From the NCBI GenBank assembly GCA_900552565.1, contig USAK01000002.1:30860-94859 (forward strand): a DNA stretch of 64,000 nucleotides. Reading direction: 5' to 3'. This stretch comes from an uncultured Selenomonas sp. (GTDB lineage Bacteria; Bacillota; Negativicutes; Selenomonadales; Selenomonadaceae). Position 1 is the first letter of the stretch. Every line of letters starts with the position of its first letter. A model generated the notes under the pieces. It was given only the letters and a program-made list of their open reading frames with translations, had not been told where the DNA came from and searched no databases. The translations under genes were made by a program, and so were the position numbers. Below, in pieces: positions 9,265-18,648 of the stretch.

Positions 9265-10782
9265 TTATGCCATTTTATACGAAATCGTATCTCTGAACTC
9301 CTCAATCGCTTTCTTGAGCTCGGACTCTAGCGCATCATCGAACTTCTTCTGCTCAATAATCTTCTGGCCGACTTCCGGATGCGTCGTCTTCATGAATTTA
9401 ATGAAGGAATCCTGGAACTCTACAACCTTCTCGACAGGGATATCCGCGAGATAACCATGAACAGCCGTGTAAAGGACCATGACCTGATCCTGTACAAGCA
9501 TCGGGCTGTACTGCGGCTGTTTCAGTGTCTCTACAACGCGAACGCCGCGGTCGAGCTGTGCCTTCGTAGCTTTATCGAGGTCAGAAGCGAACTGCGAGAA
9601 CGCTGCAAGTTCGCGGTACTGAGCAAGGTCAAGACGAAGGGTACCTGCAACCTGCTTCATAGCCTTGATCTGAGCCGAACCGCCGACACGCGATACGGAC
9701 AGACCAACGTTGATTGCCGGACGGATACCAGAATAGAAGGAGTCCGTCTCGAGCATGATCTGACCATCGGTGATGGAGATAACGTTCGTCGGGATATATG
9801 CCGAAAGGTCGCCGGCCTGCGTCTCGATGATTGGCAGAGCCGTGATGGAGCCGCCGCCAAGTTCATCATTGAGTTTGGCTGCACGCTCGAGCAGACGGGA
9901 ATGTAAGTAGAAGACATCGCCCGGATATGCTTCACGTCCTGGCGGTCTTCTGAGCAGCAGGGACATAGCACGGTAAGCAGCTGCGTGTTTCGTGAGGTCA
10001 TCGTAGACGCAGAGGCAGGCCTTGCCCTGATACATGAAATGCTCAGCCATAGCGCAGCCTGCATACGGTGCAAGGTACTGAAGCGGCGAGCTGTCAGCAG
10101 CCGTAGCAGCAACAACAATCGTATACTTCATGGCGCCGCGTTCTTCGAGCGTCTTGACGACACGTGCAACCGTCGAAGCCTTCTGGCCGATAGCTACATA
10201 AACGCAGATACAATTCTGATCATGCTGATTAAGGATCGTATCAACGGCGATGGCCGTTTTACCGATACCACGGTCGCCGATGATGAGCTCACGCTGGCCG
10301 CGGCCGATTGGTACGAGGGCATCGATAGCCTTGATACCGGTCTGCAGCGGCTCTTTTACCGGCTTGCGGTCGGCAATGCCCGGTGCATGGAACTCAACAG
10401 GACGCGTCTCCGTCGTCTCAATCTTGCCCTTGCCATCGATAGGACGGCCCAGTGCATCGACAACGCGGCCAATCATGGCTTCACCGACTGGTACCTGCAT
10501 AATGCGGCCCGTGCGTTTTACCTGCGAGCCCTCTTTGATTTTCGTCTCACCGCCTAAGATAACGGCACCGACATTGTCCTGCTCAAGGTTCAGGACCAAA
10601 CCATAAATATCATCGCCGAAATCGAGAAGCTCGCCAGCCATAGCCTTTTCGAGACCATGGATATGAGCGATACCATCACCGATTTCGATAACGGAACCAA
10701 CATCATCGACATTAAGATCGAGATCGTAATTCTTGATCTGGTCTTTAATGATGGCTGTTATTTCTTCCGGATTCATTTTCAT
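9265..10782 (-). CDS. atpA: ATP synthase F1 alpha subunit
   Basis: This 505-aa non-catalytic alpha subunit has Walker [12 protein letters not shown] (about residue 170). It also has the alpha-specific segment [21 protein letters not shown] in the form LETDSFYSG..., with the Arg finger near SVSRVGG. The length is normal. It sits 24 bp after atpH. Confidence 0.98.
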   Translation of the reverse strand: MKMNPEEITAIIKDQIKNYDLDLNVDDVGSVIEIGDGIAHIHGLEKAMAGELLDFGDDIYGLVLNLEQDNVGAVILGGETKIKEGSQVKRTGRIMQVPVGEAMIGRVVDALGRPIDGKGKIETTETRPVEFHAPGIADRKPVKEPLQTGIKAIDALVPIGRGQRELIIGDRGIGKTAIAVDTILNQHDQNCICVYVAIGQKASTVARVVKTLEERGAMKYTIVVAATAADSSPLQYLAPYAGCAMAEHFMYQGKACLCVYDDLTKHAAAYRAMSLLLRRPPGREAYPGDVFYLHSRLLERAAKLNDELGGGSITALPIIETQAGDLSAYIPTNVISITDGQIMLETDSFYSGIRPAINVGLSVSRVGGSAQIKAMKQVAGTLRLDLAQYRELAAFSQFASDLDKATKAQLDRGVRVVETLKQPQYSPMLVQDQVMVLYTAVHGYLADIPVEKVVEFQDSFIKFMKTTHPEVGQKIIEQKKFDDALESELKKAIEEFRDTISYKMA

Positions 10783-10806
10783 AACTTCGCTGTCACCCCA
10801 GTTTCA

Positions 10807-11349
10807 TCACTTGTTTGCCAGTAATTCATTCTTCAGCGTTTCGAGACGGCCAGCGACACTGCCATCAATGCGGCGGTCGCCAATCTTGACAACCACGCCG
10901 CCGATGAGGGCCTTATTTTCATGGAGACGAAGCTCCACTTTCTTACCCGTCACCTGCTCCAGCTTCTCGGCTATTGCCTTCTGCTGTTTCTTGCCTGCCG
11001 GAATGGCGGTCGTCACGTCTGCGATCAAGATGCCTCTGGCTTCATTGGCATAAGCATGGTACTGGTCATCAATCGTTCCCAGCAGCATAAAGCGGCGCTT
11101 ATCCACCAGCAGCATCAGGAAGTGATACATGTCCTTTGAGATTTTTCCCTCGAAAATCTTCTTGAGAAAATCCTTCTTCACCTTCTGGTCGACCTGCGGA
11201 TTAGACAAGAATGCCATGGCCTGCGGCACAGACTCCAGTCCCTGCCGGACCTCAGAAAGTTCCTTGCCATACTCCACAAGCTTATCCTCTTCCTGCGCAA
11301 TCTCGAAGATAGCGCGGGAATATTTCCGTGCAAGCTGTATGTTTAGCAT
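10807..11349 (-). CDS. atpH: ATP synthase F1 delta subunit
   Basis: This 180-aa delta subunit (OSCP homologue) links the peripheral stalk to the top of F1. The N-terminal helical domain (ARKYSRAIFEIAQEE) and the C-terminal LIGGVVVKIGDRRIDGSVAGRL motif are typical. It overlaps the end of atpF by 7 nt, indicating translational coupling. Confidence 0.96.
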   Translation of the reverse strand: MLNIQLARKYSRAIFEIAQEEDKLVEYGKELSEVRQGLESVPQAMAFLSNPQVDQKVKKDFLKKIFEGKISKDMYHFLMLLVDKRRFMLLGTIDDQYHAYANEARGILIADVTTAIPAGKKQQKAIAEKLEQVTGKKVELRLHENKALIGGVVVKIGDRRIDGSVAGRLETLKNELLANK

Positions 11350-11846
11350 GGCAGATCCCCAACCTTATCCTTGTCCAGCTTATTGACAAATTCTGTAATA
11401 ATCTGCTCGTTCTGCGCTTTGTCGATATTCTTCTCGATGATCTTGCCTGCAGCGGCCATGGAAAGAGATATGACATCTGCGCGCAGCTGTTCCATAGCGC
11501 GTGCGCGGTCTCTCTGGATTTCAGCAGCAGCAGCCTTTTTCATCTGCGCAATCTCATTTTTGGTCTCGCGGATGCTGTCCTCACGCGTCTCGCTGGCGCG
11601 CTTCTCCGCATCCTTGACAATCTCTTCCGCCTTTGTACGCGCCTCTGCCAGCGCTTTGCGGCGTTCCTCGAGAACAGCCTGTGCCTCTGCCACATCGGCA
11701 TCAGCCTTATTAAGGCTTTCTGCAATCTTATCCTCACGTTCCTTGAGGATCTTCTTGACCGGTTTATAAGCCAGCTTCTTGAGAATGAACACGAGCACCA
11801 GGAAATTGACGATCTGCGCAAAGAATGTAGCGTTTAAATCAATCAA
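11343..11846 (-). CDS. atpF: ATP synthase F0 b subunit
   Basis: This 167-aa protein has one N-terminal membrane helix (about residues 5-22) and then a long charged coiled coil, the layout of the b subunit in the peripheral stalk. The start is TTG at 11846, supported by AAGGAGG 8 nt upstream; the ATG in the other frame just upstream meets a stop after four codons. Only one b gene is present, so the stalk is probably a homodimer. Confidence 0.95.
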   Translation of the reverse strand: MIDLNATFFAQIVNFLVLVFILKKLAYKPVKKILKEREDKIAESLNKADADVAEAQAVLEERRKALAEARTKAEEIVKDAEKRASETREDSIRETKNEIAQMKKAAAAEIQRDRARAMEQLRADVISLSMAAAGKIIEKNIDKAQNEQIITEFVNKLDKDKVGDLPC

Positions 11847-11887
11847 CCTTCATGCCTCCTTCATCTTTTCCTTGCATCAGGCAAATC

Positions 11888-12139
11888 TTATTTGATCAGC
11901 GGATTTGCATAAAGCATGATGAAGGCAACGACGACCGAGATGATAGCCATTGCCTCGATGAGGCCGACGGAAATCAGTGTGTTGACAAACAGCGTGTTCT
12001 TTGCTTCCGGCTGACGCGTGATACCCTCGATGAAACGGCCCGTGACAAGACCATCACCGATACCAGCACCGACTGCAGCGAGACCGGCAGCAAGGCCAGC
12101 ACCGACAAGAGCACCTAAGATCATGATTGCATTTTCCAT
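11888..12139 (-). CDS. atpE: ATP synthase F0 c subunit with two intramembrane carboxylates
   Basis: This 83-aa hairpin protein forms the rotor ring. The loop RQPEA (residues 42-46) is canonical, and the ion-binding Glu is E62 in GLIEAMAIIS. The helix-1 position that is Gln in classical Na+ rings (Q32 of Ilyobacter) is Asp here (D29 in GIGDGLVTG). The residue after E62 is Ala, not the Ser/Thr used as a Na+ ligand. The ATG at 12139 has AGGAGG upstream and gives a normal length; a longer frame to 12208 has no support. Confidence 0.96.
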   Translation of the reverse strand: MENAIMILGALVGAGLAAGLAAVGAGIGDGLVTGRFIEGITRQPEAKNTLFVNTLISVGLIEAMAIISVVVAFIMLYANPLIK

Positions 12140-12179
12140 TGAATAATCCTCCTTGATTGAATATAGATTCGGATGATAG

Positions 12180-12860
12180 TTACTGTGCGTCTTCTTTTTC
12201 CGGCTCATTTACGGCATTTGCAAGATACGCCGTTGAAAGCATCGTGAAGATGAACGCCTGAACACAACTGATAAAAATACTGAACGCCAGCCAGAGAACA
12301 CTAGGAATGATCCACCATCTGGTCAGGTCCAGCAGGATGAGAATCAGAATCTCACCAGCCAGGATGTTGCCGAAGAGACGGAAGGCCAGTGTGATTGGCT
12401 TAGCGAGCTCTTCAACGAGGTTGATTGGGAACAGGAATGCCATCGGTTTAAAGAAATGAGCAATCCAGCCCATCCCCTGATTCTTGAGGCCGATGACATG
12501 AACCATACCAATGACGAGGATTGCAAGACCCAGCGTCGTATTGAGGTCATTCGTCGGAGACGAGAACCCAGGGATAAGTCCCAGAAGATTGGACACGAGC
12601 AGGAACATGAACAGGGAAACAATGAACGGTGCCAGCATCTTGCCGCGTTCGCCCATCATGACCTTGACCTGGCCATCCATGCCGGTAACAAACATCTCAA
12701 TGATGTTTTGACAGCCTGAAGGTACCAGTTTCAAGCTCCGTGTGCCCAGATAAGAAACAATGATGACGATTGCCATTGCCAGCCATGTCATCTCCAGTGT
12801 CTCGATGTCAAACGTGAACCCGCCGAAGTGAGCGAGTGCGCGAACACCGATTTCCTCCAT
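12180..12860 (-). CDS. atpB: ATP synthase F0 a subunit
   Basis: This 226-aa membrane protein is the stator channel subunit. The essential Arg lies in PITLAFRLFGNILAG (about residue 162), facing the c-ring carboxylate. The first helices include LVPSGCQNIIEMFV. Five or six membrane helices are visible. It sits 18 bp after the atpI-like gene and 40 bp before atpE. Confidence 0.96.
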   Translation of the reverse strand: MEEIGVRALAHFGGFTFDIETLEMTWLAMAIVIIVSYLGTRSLKLVPSGCQNIIEMFVTGMDGQVKVMMGERGKMLAPFIVSLFMFLLVSNLLGLIPGFSSPTNDLNTTLGLAILVIGMVHVIGLKNQGMGWIAHFFKPMAFLFPINLVEELAKPITLAFRLFGNILAGEILILILLDLTRWWIIPSVLWLAFSIFISCVQAFIFTMLSTAYLANAVNEPEKEDAQ

Positions 12861-12878
12861 AGCACATTACCTCCTATC

Positions 12879-13265
12879 TTAAATATTTATATTGTCAGCA
12901 CGAAGCTGTGACAACACGAGGATTACGAGGAACATTCCCCAGGCTCCTAAGAATGCTGCGGCCGCCGTTAAGATTGCTCCATGCCCGACCTTCGCGGCCA
13001 GAGCAAATGTAATAGCTGCGATGACGAGCCTCAGGAAGAGCCCCCAGCGCATACGGCGCCCCGCTCCTTCCGTCCGGCCGCTGGCAATCTGCCATAAGCG
13101 TGCCGACAGCGACCAGAAGCAAAAGCAGGCGGCCAGCACGCCGAGTATGAATACGCCGGCAAGATGCGGCAGGCCACAGAGGAACAGGCCTCCGGTCCCC
13201 AGCAGCAGGAAACCTGTCACACTGCGCAGCAGATGCCCCCGCACCTTGTGAAACACTTCAAACAT
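12879..13265 (-). CDS. atpI: ATP synthase subunit I family protein (AtpI-like)
   Basis: This 128-aa protein has four predicted membrane helices and sits first in the atp operon, the classic place of AtpI, a helper in c-ring assembly or Mg2+ supply. Sequence conservation in the family is low, so the call rests mainly on position, size and topology. I chose ATG at 13265, with GGAGG 6 nt upstream, over a 35-codon N-terminal extension of hydrophilic sequence. Confidence 0.8.
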   Translation of the reverse strand: MFEVFHKVRGHLLRSVTGFLLLGTGGLFLCGLPHLAGVFILGVLAACFCFWSLSARLWQIASGRTEGAGRRMRWGLFLRLVIAAITFALAAKVGHGAILTAAAAFLGAWGMFLVILVLSQLRADNINI

Positions 13266-13453
13266 GTTCTGCCTCCATAAAACAGCAAAAACCTCTTCTT
13301 GCTTACTTCGACACAAGGAAATGGATTCCCTCTTATCGTTTCGAAAACTTTTTTGCCTGCATACGAACATCTGTAGCAGATAAACAATAAATGATATTTA
13401 TAATATCATATTAATAGTAAGGCATATATTTATCATTTATCGTCATGTTTTAT

Positions 13454-13482
13454 ATTATATACACCTGATTGTAGAAATTCAA
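13454..13482 (-). promoter_or_regulatory. promoter of the ATP synthase operon
   Basis: On the minus strand, TTGAAT and a perfect TATAAT are separated by 17 bp, about 190 bp before atpI. The surrounding 13266-13563 stretch is strongly AT-rich and otherwise holds no gene. Confidence 0.75.
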
Positions 13483-13563
13483 GCCTTTTTTTTCGAAAAC
13501 AATAAGAATAACGCTTATTTATTAAGTCCATATATGAAACACATGGACAGATAAGAATGGCTC

Positions 13564-13833
13564 TCACAAAAGACCGCTGCGGCGCAGCTGACGAAACAGC
13601 GTGTAAAAAGCTCCGGGGATGCTGACGACGATGCCCACGAGCTTCCCCTTTACGCCAAGTCCAAGATACTGGTCTGCCAAATCGCCAAAAAAAATGCCGA
13701 TGCCGATAAACACGACAATATAGATTCCCATGCTGCCCAGCAGGGCGAAAGCCTTGAATGCCTGACGCAGTCCGTCCCGCATCGTATCATGCGAATCATC
13801 AGGTTTTTGAGGCTTCTTTTTTTTATCCGTCAT
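13564..13833 (-). CDS. atpZ: AtpZ/AtpI family protein
   Basis: This 89-aa protein has a charged N-terminus (MTDKKKKPQKPDD) and two membrane helices separated by a short loop. The end VSIPGAFYTLFRQLRRSG fits the AtpZ/ATPase_gene1 family, which often precedes atpI. I chose ATG at 13833 with AGGAGAG upstream. A strong promoter lies between this gene and atpI, so it may be expressed separately from the main operon. Confidence 0.82.
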   Translation of the reverse strand: MTDKKKKPQKPDDSHDTMRDGLRQAFKAFALLGSMGIYIVVFIGIGIFFGDLADQYLGLGVKGKLVGIVVSIPGAFYTLFRQLRRSGLL

Positions 13834-13855
13834 AAACTCTCTCCTATTACCTTCT

Positions 13856-13885
13856 ATTTTATCGTTTTTCTTAGAAAAAGTACAA
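13856..13885 (-). promoter_or_regulatory. candidate promoter of atpZ
   Basis: On the minus strand, TTGTAC and TAAAAT are 18 bp apart, 22 bp before the atpZ ATG and just after the wecB terminator. The match is moderate. Confidence 0.45.
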
Positions 13886-13934
13886 TATGCATATGTCTGA
13901 CTGAGCATGCACTGCAATCATATTTACTTATAAT

Positions 13935-13965
13935 AAAAAAGCCCTCCTTGACAGGAGAGCTTTCA
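13935..13965 (-). terminator. intrinsic terminator after wecB
   Basis: On the minus strand, stem AAAGCTCTCCT, loop GTCA and stem AGGAGGGCTTT (one mismatch) run into a T tract. It separates the wecA-wecB genes from atpZ. Confidence 0.88.
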
Positions 13966-13973
13966 AATGGACG

Positions 13974-15134
13974 TCAGCCTTCGAAAACATCCGGACGGCC
14001 ATCTGCCAGTCCGTAATGATAAAGGATCGCTTGAATGATGCGCCTTGCGGCCTGACCGTCACCATACGGATTGACCGATTCAGCCATGCGGCTGTATTCT
14101 GCCTTGTCCGTCAGCAGCTGTTTCGCCTCTTCGTAAACACGCTCGCGGTCCGTGCCGATGAGCTTGACCGTGCCGGCGTCGACGGCTTCCGGACGCTCCG
14201 TCGTATCGCGCAGCACAAGGACCGGTTTGCCAAGGGCCGGAGCTTCTTCCTGCACGCCGCCCGAATCCGTCAGGATGAGATAAGCGCGGTGCATGAGGTT
14301 GGCAAACGGCTCGTAGTCGAGCGGGTCAATCAGGTGAACTTTTTCAAGGCCGCCGAGCTCTTCATTGACCACTTCGCGGACCTTCGGGTTCTTATGAACA
14401 GGAAAAACGATTTCCACATCGTCGAATTCCTCTGTCAGCTGCTTCAGTGCCTTGTAGACATGACGCATCGGTTCGCCGAGATTCTCGCGGCGGTGCGTCG
14501 TGACGAGGATGATGCGTTTATGCGCAAAGTCAACATCCTGCAGCGAGGCATCGTTGAATTCAAAATCATCGCGTACCGTATGATGCAAGGCATCGATGAC
14601 CGTATTGCCCGTGACGAAGATGGACTCCGGCGGAACATTTTCCGCAAGCAGATTGGCCTCCGACGTGCTCGTCGGCGCAAAGTTGAGGTCGGCGATGCAG
14701 CCCGTCAGACGGCGGTTCATCTCTTCCGGGAACGGCGAATACTTATTGTGCGTGCGCAGACCTGCTTCGACGTGGCCTACAGCCGTCTGATGATAGTAGG
14801 CAGCGAGTGCGCCGGCAAATGTCGTCGTTGTGTCGCCATGAACGAGCACAATGTCCGGATTCTCCTCCGTCAGGACCTTATCGAGGCCCATCATGGCTCT
14901 CGTCGTGATATCAAAAAGCGTCTGACCTGCCGCCATGATGTTGAGATCATGATCCGGCTTGATATGGAAGAGGCTGAGCACCTGGTCGAGCATTTCGCGG
15001 TGCTGGGCGGTGACGGCCACTACCGGCTCAATCGTCTCCGGATGTTTCTGGAGTTCCAGAACAATCGGTGCCATCTTGATGGCCTCCGGACGCGTGCCGA
15101 AGACAGTCATGACCTTGATCTTCTTCTTTTCCAC
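13974..15134 (-). CDS. wecB: UDP-N-acetylglucosamine 2-epimerase (non-hydrolysing)
   Basis: This 386-aa enzyme interconverts UDP-GlcNAc and UDP-ManNAc. Family signatures are GTRPEAIKMAP (about 13-23), VHGDTTTTFAGALAA (about 95), the HVEAGLRTHNKYSPFPEE stretch, the HRRENLGEPM loop and the C-terminal SGGVQEEAPALGKPVLVLR. It lies 29 bp after the WecA/TagO-type gene, so the pair likely supplies ManNAc for a surface polysaccharide or secondary polymer. A terminator follows. Confidence 0.95.
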   Translation of the reverse strand: MEKKKIKVMTVFGTRPEAIKMAPIVLELQKHPETIEPVVAVTAQHREMLDQVLSLFHIKPDHDLNIMAAGQTLFDITTRAMMGLDKVLTEENPDIVLVHGDTTTTFAGALAAYYHQTAVGHVEAGLRTHNKYSPFPEEMNRRLTGCIADLNFAPTSTSEANLLAENVPPESIFVTGNTVIDALHHTVRDDFEFNDASLQDVDFAHKRIILVTTHRRENLGEPMRHVYKALKQLTEEFDDVEIVFPVHKNPKVREVVNEELGGLEKVHLIDPLDYEPFANLMHRAYLILTDSGGVQEEAPALGKPVLVLRDTTERPEAVDAGTVKLIGTDRERVYEEAKQLLTDKAEYSRMAESVNPYGDGQAARRIIQAILYHYGLADGRPDVFEG

Positions 15135-15163
15135 TACAAGACCTCCTTAATGCCTTAAGTGCC

Positions 15164-16216
15164 TTAATGCTGATTTGCAGAATCCTTCATATGGAAAATT
15201 CCCAATTTCTTTGCGCCGACCAGTACGACCACCACGACAACACAGACAATCGCAATGGCAATCTGGCTGCTGACTTCTGTCAGGGCCACAGCGCTCAGGC
15301 CAAGAAGTGCACTGATGACGTACATCAGGAGCACGGCCTGACGCTGCGAGAAACCGAGATCCAGCAGACGATGATGAAGATGTCCCTTATCCGGCTTGAA
15401 AATCGGCACGCCGCCGCGGTAACGGCGCACGATGGCAAATGTCGTGTCAAGGATTGGCAGGCCAAGAGCCAGAATCGGCACGATGAGGGCAATCGTCGCA
15501 GCACTTTTGACCGCGCCGATGACCGAAATGCCCGCGAGCATAAAGCCGAGGAACTGGCTGCCGGAATCGCCCATGAAAATCTTGGCCGGATTGAAATTAT
15601 AGTAAAGGAAACCAAACGCCGCGCCGGCCAGGGCAGCCGTCAGCACAGCGACGACGAGATTGCCCTGCTGCAGGGCCACGAGAAATATCGTGATGGACGC
15701 AATCGTCGAAACGCCAGCGGCCAGTCCATCAAGGCCATCGATAAGGTTGACCGTGTTGGTCAGGCCTACCAGCCAGAAAATCGTCGCAGGGATGGCGAGG
15801 AACTCCAGATAGAGATAGTCGCCAAACGGGTCCGTGATGAAGTCAATGCGGACATCAAAGGCAATGACGAGCACACAGGCCGCGATAATCTGAATCAACA
15901 GCTTGACTTTGGCGGGCAGATTGACATAATCATCGACCAGACCGCCGAAGAAAATGATGGAACCGCTGACGAGCAGGCCGACGGTCTCATAGAATACATC
16001 GGGCGGAACATCCGTAAACGATATCACACTGAGAATCGCCACCATGAACGCAAAATAAATGCCAATACCGCCAATACGCGGAATCGGCTTCTTGTGGACC
16101 TTTCTCGCATCCGGGGTATCCATGGCCCCCGTCTTTCCTGCAAGGCAGATGACACCTGGCGTCACCAAGAGTGCCACACCGGCAGCAATGACGAACGCCA
16201 ACATATAGACTGGCAT
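15164..16216 (-). CDS. WecA/TagO-type UDP-GlcNAc:undecaprenyl-phosphate GlcNAc-1-phosphate transferase
   Basis: This 350-aa polytopic protein of glycosyltransferase family 4 (MraY/WecA) starts undecaprenyl-linked glycan synthesis in the inner membrane. Diagnostic pieces are the DDYVNLPAKVK loop, the Asp-rich NLIDGLDGLAAG, the MGDSGSQFLGF motif and the cytoplasmic PDKGHLHHRLL His loop; the last points to the WecA/TagO branch and away from MraY. ATG at 16216 has AGGAG upstream; an extension to 16294 lacks a site. The neighbour wecB supports a surface polymer role. Confidence 0.92.
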   Translation of the reverse strand: MPVYMLAFVIAAGVALLVTPGVICLAGKTGAMDTPDARKVHKKPIPRIGGIGIYFAFMVAILSVISFTDVPPDVFYETVGLLVSGSIIFFGGLVDDYVNLPAKVKLLIQIIAACVLVIAFDVRIDFITDPFGDYLYLEFLAIPATIFWLVGLTNTVNLIDGLDGLAAGVSTIASITIFLVALQQGNLVVAVLTAALAGAAFGFLYYNFNPAKIFMGDSGSQFLGFMLAGISVIGAVKSAATIALIVPILALGLPILDTTFAIVRRYRGGVPIFKPDKGHLHHRLLDLGFSQRQAVLLMYVISALLGLSAVALTEVSSQIAIAIVCVVVVVVLVGAKKLGIFHMKDSANQH

Positions 16217-16310
16217 ACAAGCGCACTCCTTTTTCTCGAATACACAACTGCTTTCCTCATGACGCGCAAAAAAGCACACACACTTAGAAAACAACCATTA
16301 TAACAAACCT

Positions 16311-16339
16311 ATTTTAACGCACGGGCCGTGCCGTGTCAA
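16311..16339 (-). promoter_or_regulatory. promoter of the wecA-like/wecB unit
   Basis: On the minus strand, a perfect TTGACA and TAAAAT are separated by 17 bp, about 95 bp before the WecA/TagO-type start. Confidence 0.7.
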
Positions 16340-16370
16340 TCAAAAGCCCTGTTCTCCGCCGCGCTGAAAA

Positions 16371-16832
16371 TCAATCATGGATTTCATCGGGACGGCAGCT
16401 CACGATGCTGCCGTCCGTCTCATAGTAGACGACTTTCGCGAGTTTTGCGTTCCGGAGCATGCGGCGGCAGAGCAGGCACGGCTTGCCGGAAGCCAGTGTC
16501 CCGTCGGCATTGATGCCGACGATGTAAATAGTCGCACCTTCCATGACAGCAGGGTCTGCGTTGATAATGGCGTTCTGCTCGGCATGAACGGCCACGCAGA
16601 GCTCGTAATTCTGTCCTTTCGGCACATGCAGGCGTTCGCGTTCGCAGATGCCCGTGTCGATGCAGTTGGCCTCGCCGCGCGGTGCGCCATTATAGCCGGT
16701 GCTGATGATAATTTTATCCTTGACGATGATGGCGCCATAGCGGCGGCGCAGGCAGGTCGCACGGCGCCCTACCGCTCTCGCGATATCCAGAAAATATTCC
16801 GTCCAGTCCGGACGCTGCTGTTTCTCATTCAT
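16371..16832 (-). CDS. dCMP deaminase (ComEB-like)
   Basis: This 153-aa zinc deaminase converts dCMP to dUMP, feeding dTMP synthesis. The catalytic His-Ala-Glu is in VAVHAEQNAI and the zinc cysteines are in KPCLLCRRML. The inserted zinc-binding segment GYNGAPRGEANCIDTGICERE is typical of dCMP deaminases. Its start overlaps the stop of the upstream nuclease-like gene by 8 nt. Confidence 0.93.
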   Translation of the reverse strand: MNEKQQRPDWTEYFLDIARAVGRRATCLRRRYGAIIVKDKIIISTGYNGAPRGEANCIDTGICERERLHVPKGQNYELCVAVHAEQNAIINADPAVMEGATIYIVGINADGTLASGKPCLLCRRMLRNAKLAKVVYYETDGSIVSCRPDEIHD

Positions 16833-17232
16833 GATAGTTCTCCTTTATATACCGCGTCGCTAAGATCACAGCGACGAAATCATCGACGGGTTCCGGCGGC
16901 ACCTGCATGGTCACGGGAATGAGCCGGCGCCAGCCTCTTGGCGGCTTCGCCCGCCAGTATGCTTTTTTCGCCAGATCCGTCGTCCGGTACTCATCGACGA
17001 CGTTGATGATGAGCTCCGGCAGAGCCCTCGTGAGGCGTGCATGGGCCTCTTTGCTCGTCGTGCCGTTGCCTTCGATAAGTCTGGTAAAGCCGTACTTTTC
17101 CTGCGCGGCCCTCACTTCTCTTTCGAGTGCTTTTGTCTCGATGACTTTTTGCCACAGCACTTTGCCATCACGCTGAAGGACGGCAAAACCGCATTTATCG
17201 CGGCCGGGGTCAAGCCCTGCAATGCATTCCAT
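16825..17232 (-). CDS. RuvC/YqgF-like (RNase H fold) predicted nuclease
   Basis: This 135-aa protein begins IAGLDPGRDKCGFAV, the first strand and catalytic Asp of the RuvC/YqgF nuclease fold. Further acidic residues occur in VVDEYRTTD and PVDDFVAVILATRYI at the places expected for the remaining metal ligands. It could be a Holliday-junction-type or rRNA-processing nuclease; it differs clearly from canonical RuvX. It overlaps the dCMP deaminase gene by 8 nt. Confidence 0.7.
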   Translation of the reverse strand: MECIAGLDPGRDKCGFAVLQRDGKVLWQKVIETKALEREVRAAQEKYGFTRLIEGNGTTSKEAHARLTRALPELIINVVDEYRTTDLAKKAYWRAKPPRGWRRLIPVTMQVPPEPVDDFVAVILATRYIKENYHE

Positions 17233-17299
17233 ACAAACACCTTCTTACAAAAACAGGACCCTGCATCAGGCGCTAGGCCTGCAGAGCCCTGAAACTTTC

Positions 17300-18583
17300 T
17301 TACTGCTGCGAGTCAGGCAGCTGCTCTTCCTTGATGATGAGGCGCAGCGGTCCGAGTGCATCTGTATTGCCCCGCGCATAAGCGGAAAGCACGACCGTGC
17401 CGTGCATGCCGTTGATGGCATTGACGACTTCATAGAACTGTGCGCCATCCATAACACCGATGGAACCGCGGATTGGGTCAGGCAGAATGCCCTTAGCCGA
17501 TGCCGCCGCGTTAACTTCCTTGAGGAAACTCATGACGGCCTGCTCGGCCTCGCCGCTGCCCGTGCCCTTGAGCTGGATAGGGCGGGCGAGGATGAATTCG
17601 CGGTCCTTGTAGATGATGCTGTTCTTGTAGAGTTCCAGCGAAGCGCGGACCTCTTCGCCGCGCACGAGGTTGCCGGCCGCGACAATGCGCACGACCATAT
17701 CCTGCGGGCTCTTGGCAATCGTCTGTACGGCAGATTCATATTCCGGCTTATAAATCCAGACATCCTTGTCCGAGACATTCTGTCCGAGACGCGTGGAGAC
17801 ATTGCGGCTGGCGAGCTGTGCCAAAGCCTGCAGGTCGGTGTTGACCTCAGATTCCGGACGATTGCCGCGGATGACGCCGCTGGCGATGACTTCGCCGGCA
17901 CGGAATACGATATCACCTTCGCGAATCGTGATGAGACCGTCACGCAAATCTTTATTGCGCTTCTCAAGGTCCTGATTGTCAGCCGTCAGGCTCGCATTCT
18001 TACCCGTGAGCTCCTGATTTTTGCCCGTCAGCGCGGAATTCAGGCCCTGCAGCGAGGAATTGGCCGAAGCGAGCTGGCTGTTCTGCTGGCCCAGCTGACT
18101 GTTCTGTGCCGAGAGTGCATCATTGCGCTGCATGAGTTCGGCCTTGGCGAGTTCGAGCAGGCGGTTGCCCTCTTGCAGCCGCTGAGACTCGGCCTCGAGT
18201 TCCTGCTGCTGCTGTTTCAGCGTCTCGACGTCCTTGCGCGACTGGTCGAGTGCGTCATTGGCCTCTTCCTGCTGCTGCTGCGCCGTCTGCAGGTCGGCAT
18301 TGGCCTGGTCGAGATTAGCCTGTGTCGTCTTCATCTTCTGGTTGAGTTTTTCCATGCCGAAAAGTGCCGTACGCACATTCTGCGACGCCGCAGCCATGAC
18401 GCCGAACGTCAGGGTTGTAATGCATACGCCCGTGAAAATCGTGACGATGATGGATGTATGACGCGGACGCAGGCCGAAAATCGAAAGCTTTTTCTTACCT
18501 ACTTTCGAGCCGAGGCGGTCACCGATAAACGCAATGGCTCCACCCGTGATGATGAGTACGACGATGAGAAGGACACCATACAT
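17300..18583 (-). CDS. DUF3084 domain-containing membrane protein with long coiled coil
   Basis: This 427-aa protein starts with two membrane helices (about 1-20 and 45-70) separated by GDRLGSKVGKKKLSIFGLRPRHTS, a stretch typical of DUF3084. A Gln/Leu-rich coiled coil follows (about 75-210) with heptad-like repeats. The C-terminal globular region (about 215-420) includes FRAGEVIASGVIRG. The function of the family is unknown; its place after the Lpt genes hints at an envelope role. ATG at 18583 is preferred, with AAGGTGG 10 nt upstream; the TTG at 18616 is weaker. Confidence 0.85.
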   Translation of the reverse strand: MYGVLLIVVLIITGGAIAFIGDRLGSKVGKKKLSIFGLRPRHTSIIVTIFTGVCITTLTFGVMAAASQNVRTALFGMEKLNQKMKTTQANLDQANADLQTAQQQQEEANDALDQSRKDVETLKQQQQELEAESQRLQEGNRLLELAKAELMQRNDALSAQNSQLGQQNSQLASANSSLQGLNSALTGKNQELTGKNASLTADNQDLEKRNKDLRDGLITIREGDIVFRAGEVIASGVIRGNRPESEVNTDLQALAQLASRNVSTRLGQNVSDKDVWIYKPEYESAVQTIAKSPQDMVVRIVAAGNLVRGEEVRASLELYKNSIIYKDREFILARPIQLKGTGSGEAEQAVMSFLKEVNAAASAKGILPDPIRGSIGVMDGAQFYEVVNAINGMHGTVVLSAYARGNTDALGPLRLIIKEEQLPDSQQ

Positions 18584-18648
18584 CCTGTATTTACCACCTT
18601 TCCTGAAAAAATCCAACGATAAAAATACTGATACAGCCTGCCTATGGG

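Noticed and set aside
11888-12208. Longer 106-aa version of the c subunit
   Set aside because: The 23 extra residues are polar, run through the ribosome-binding site at about 12145-12155, and do not fit the family; the ATG at 12139 gives the normal length.
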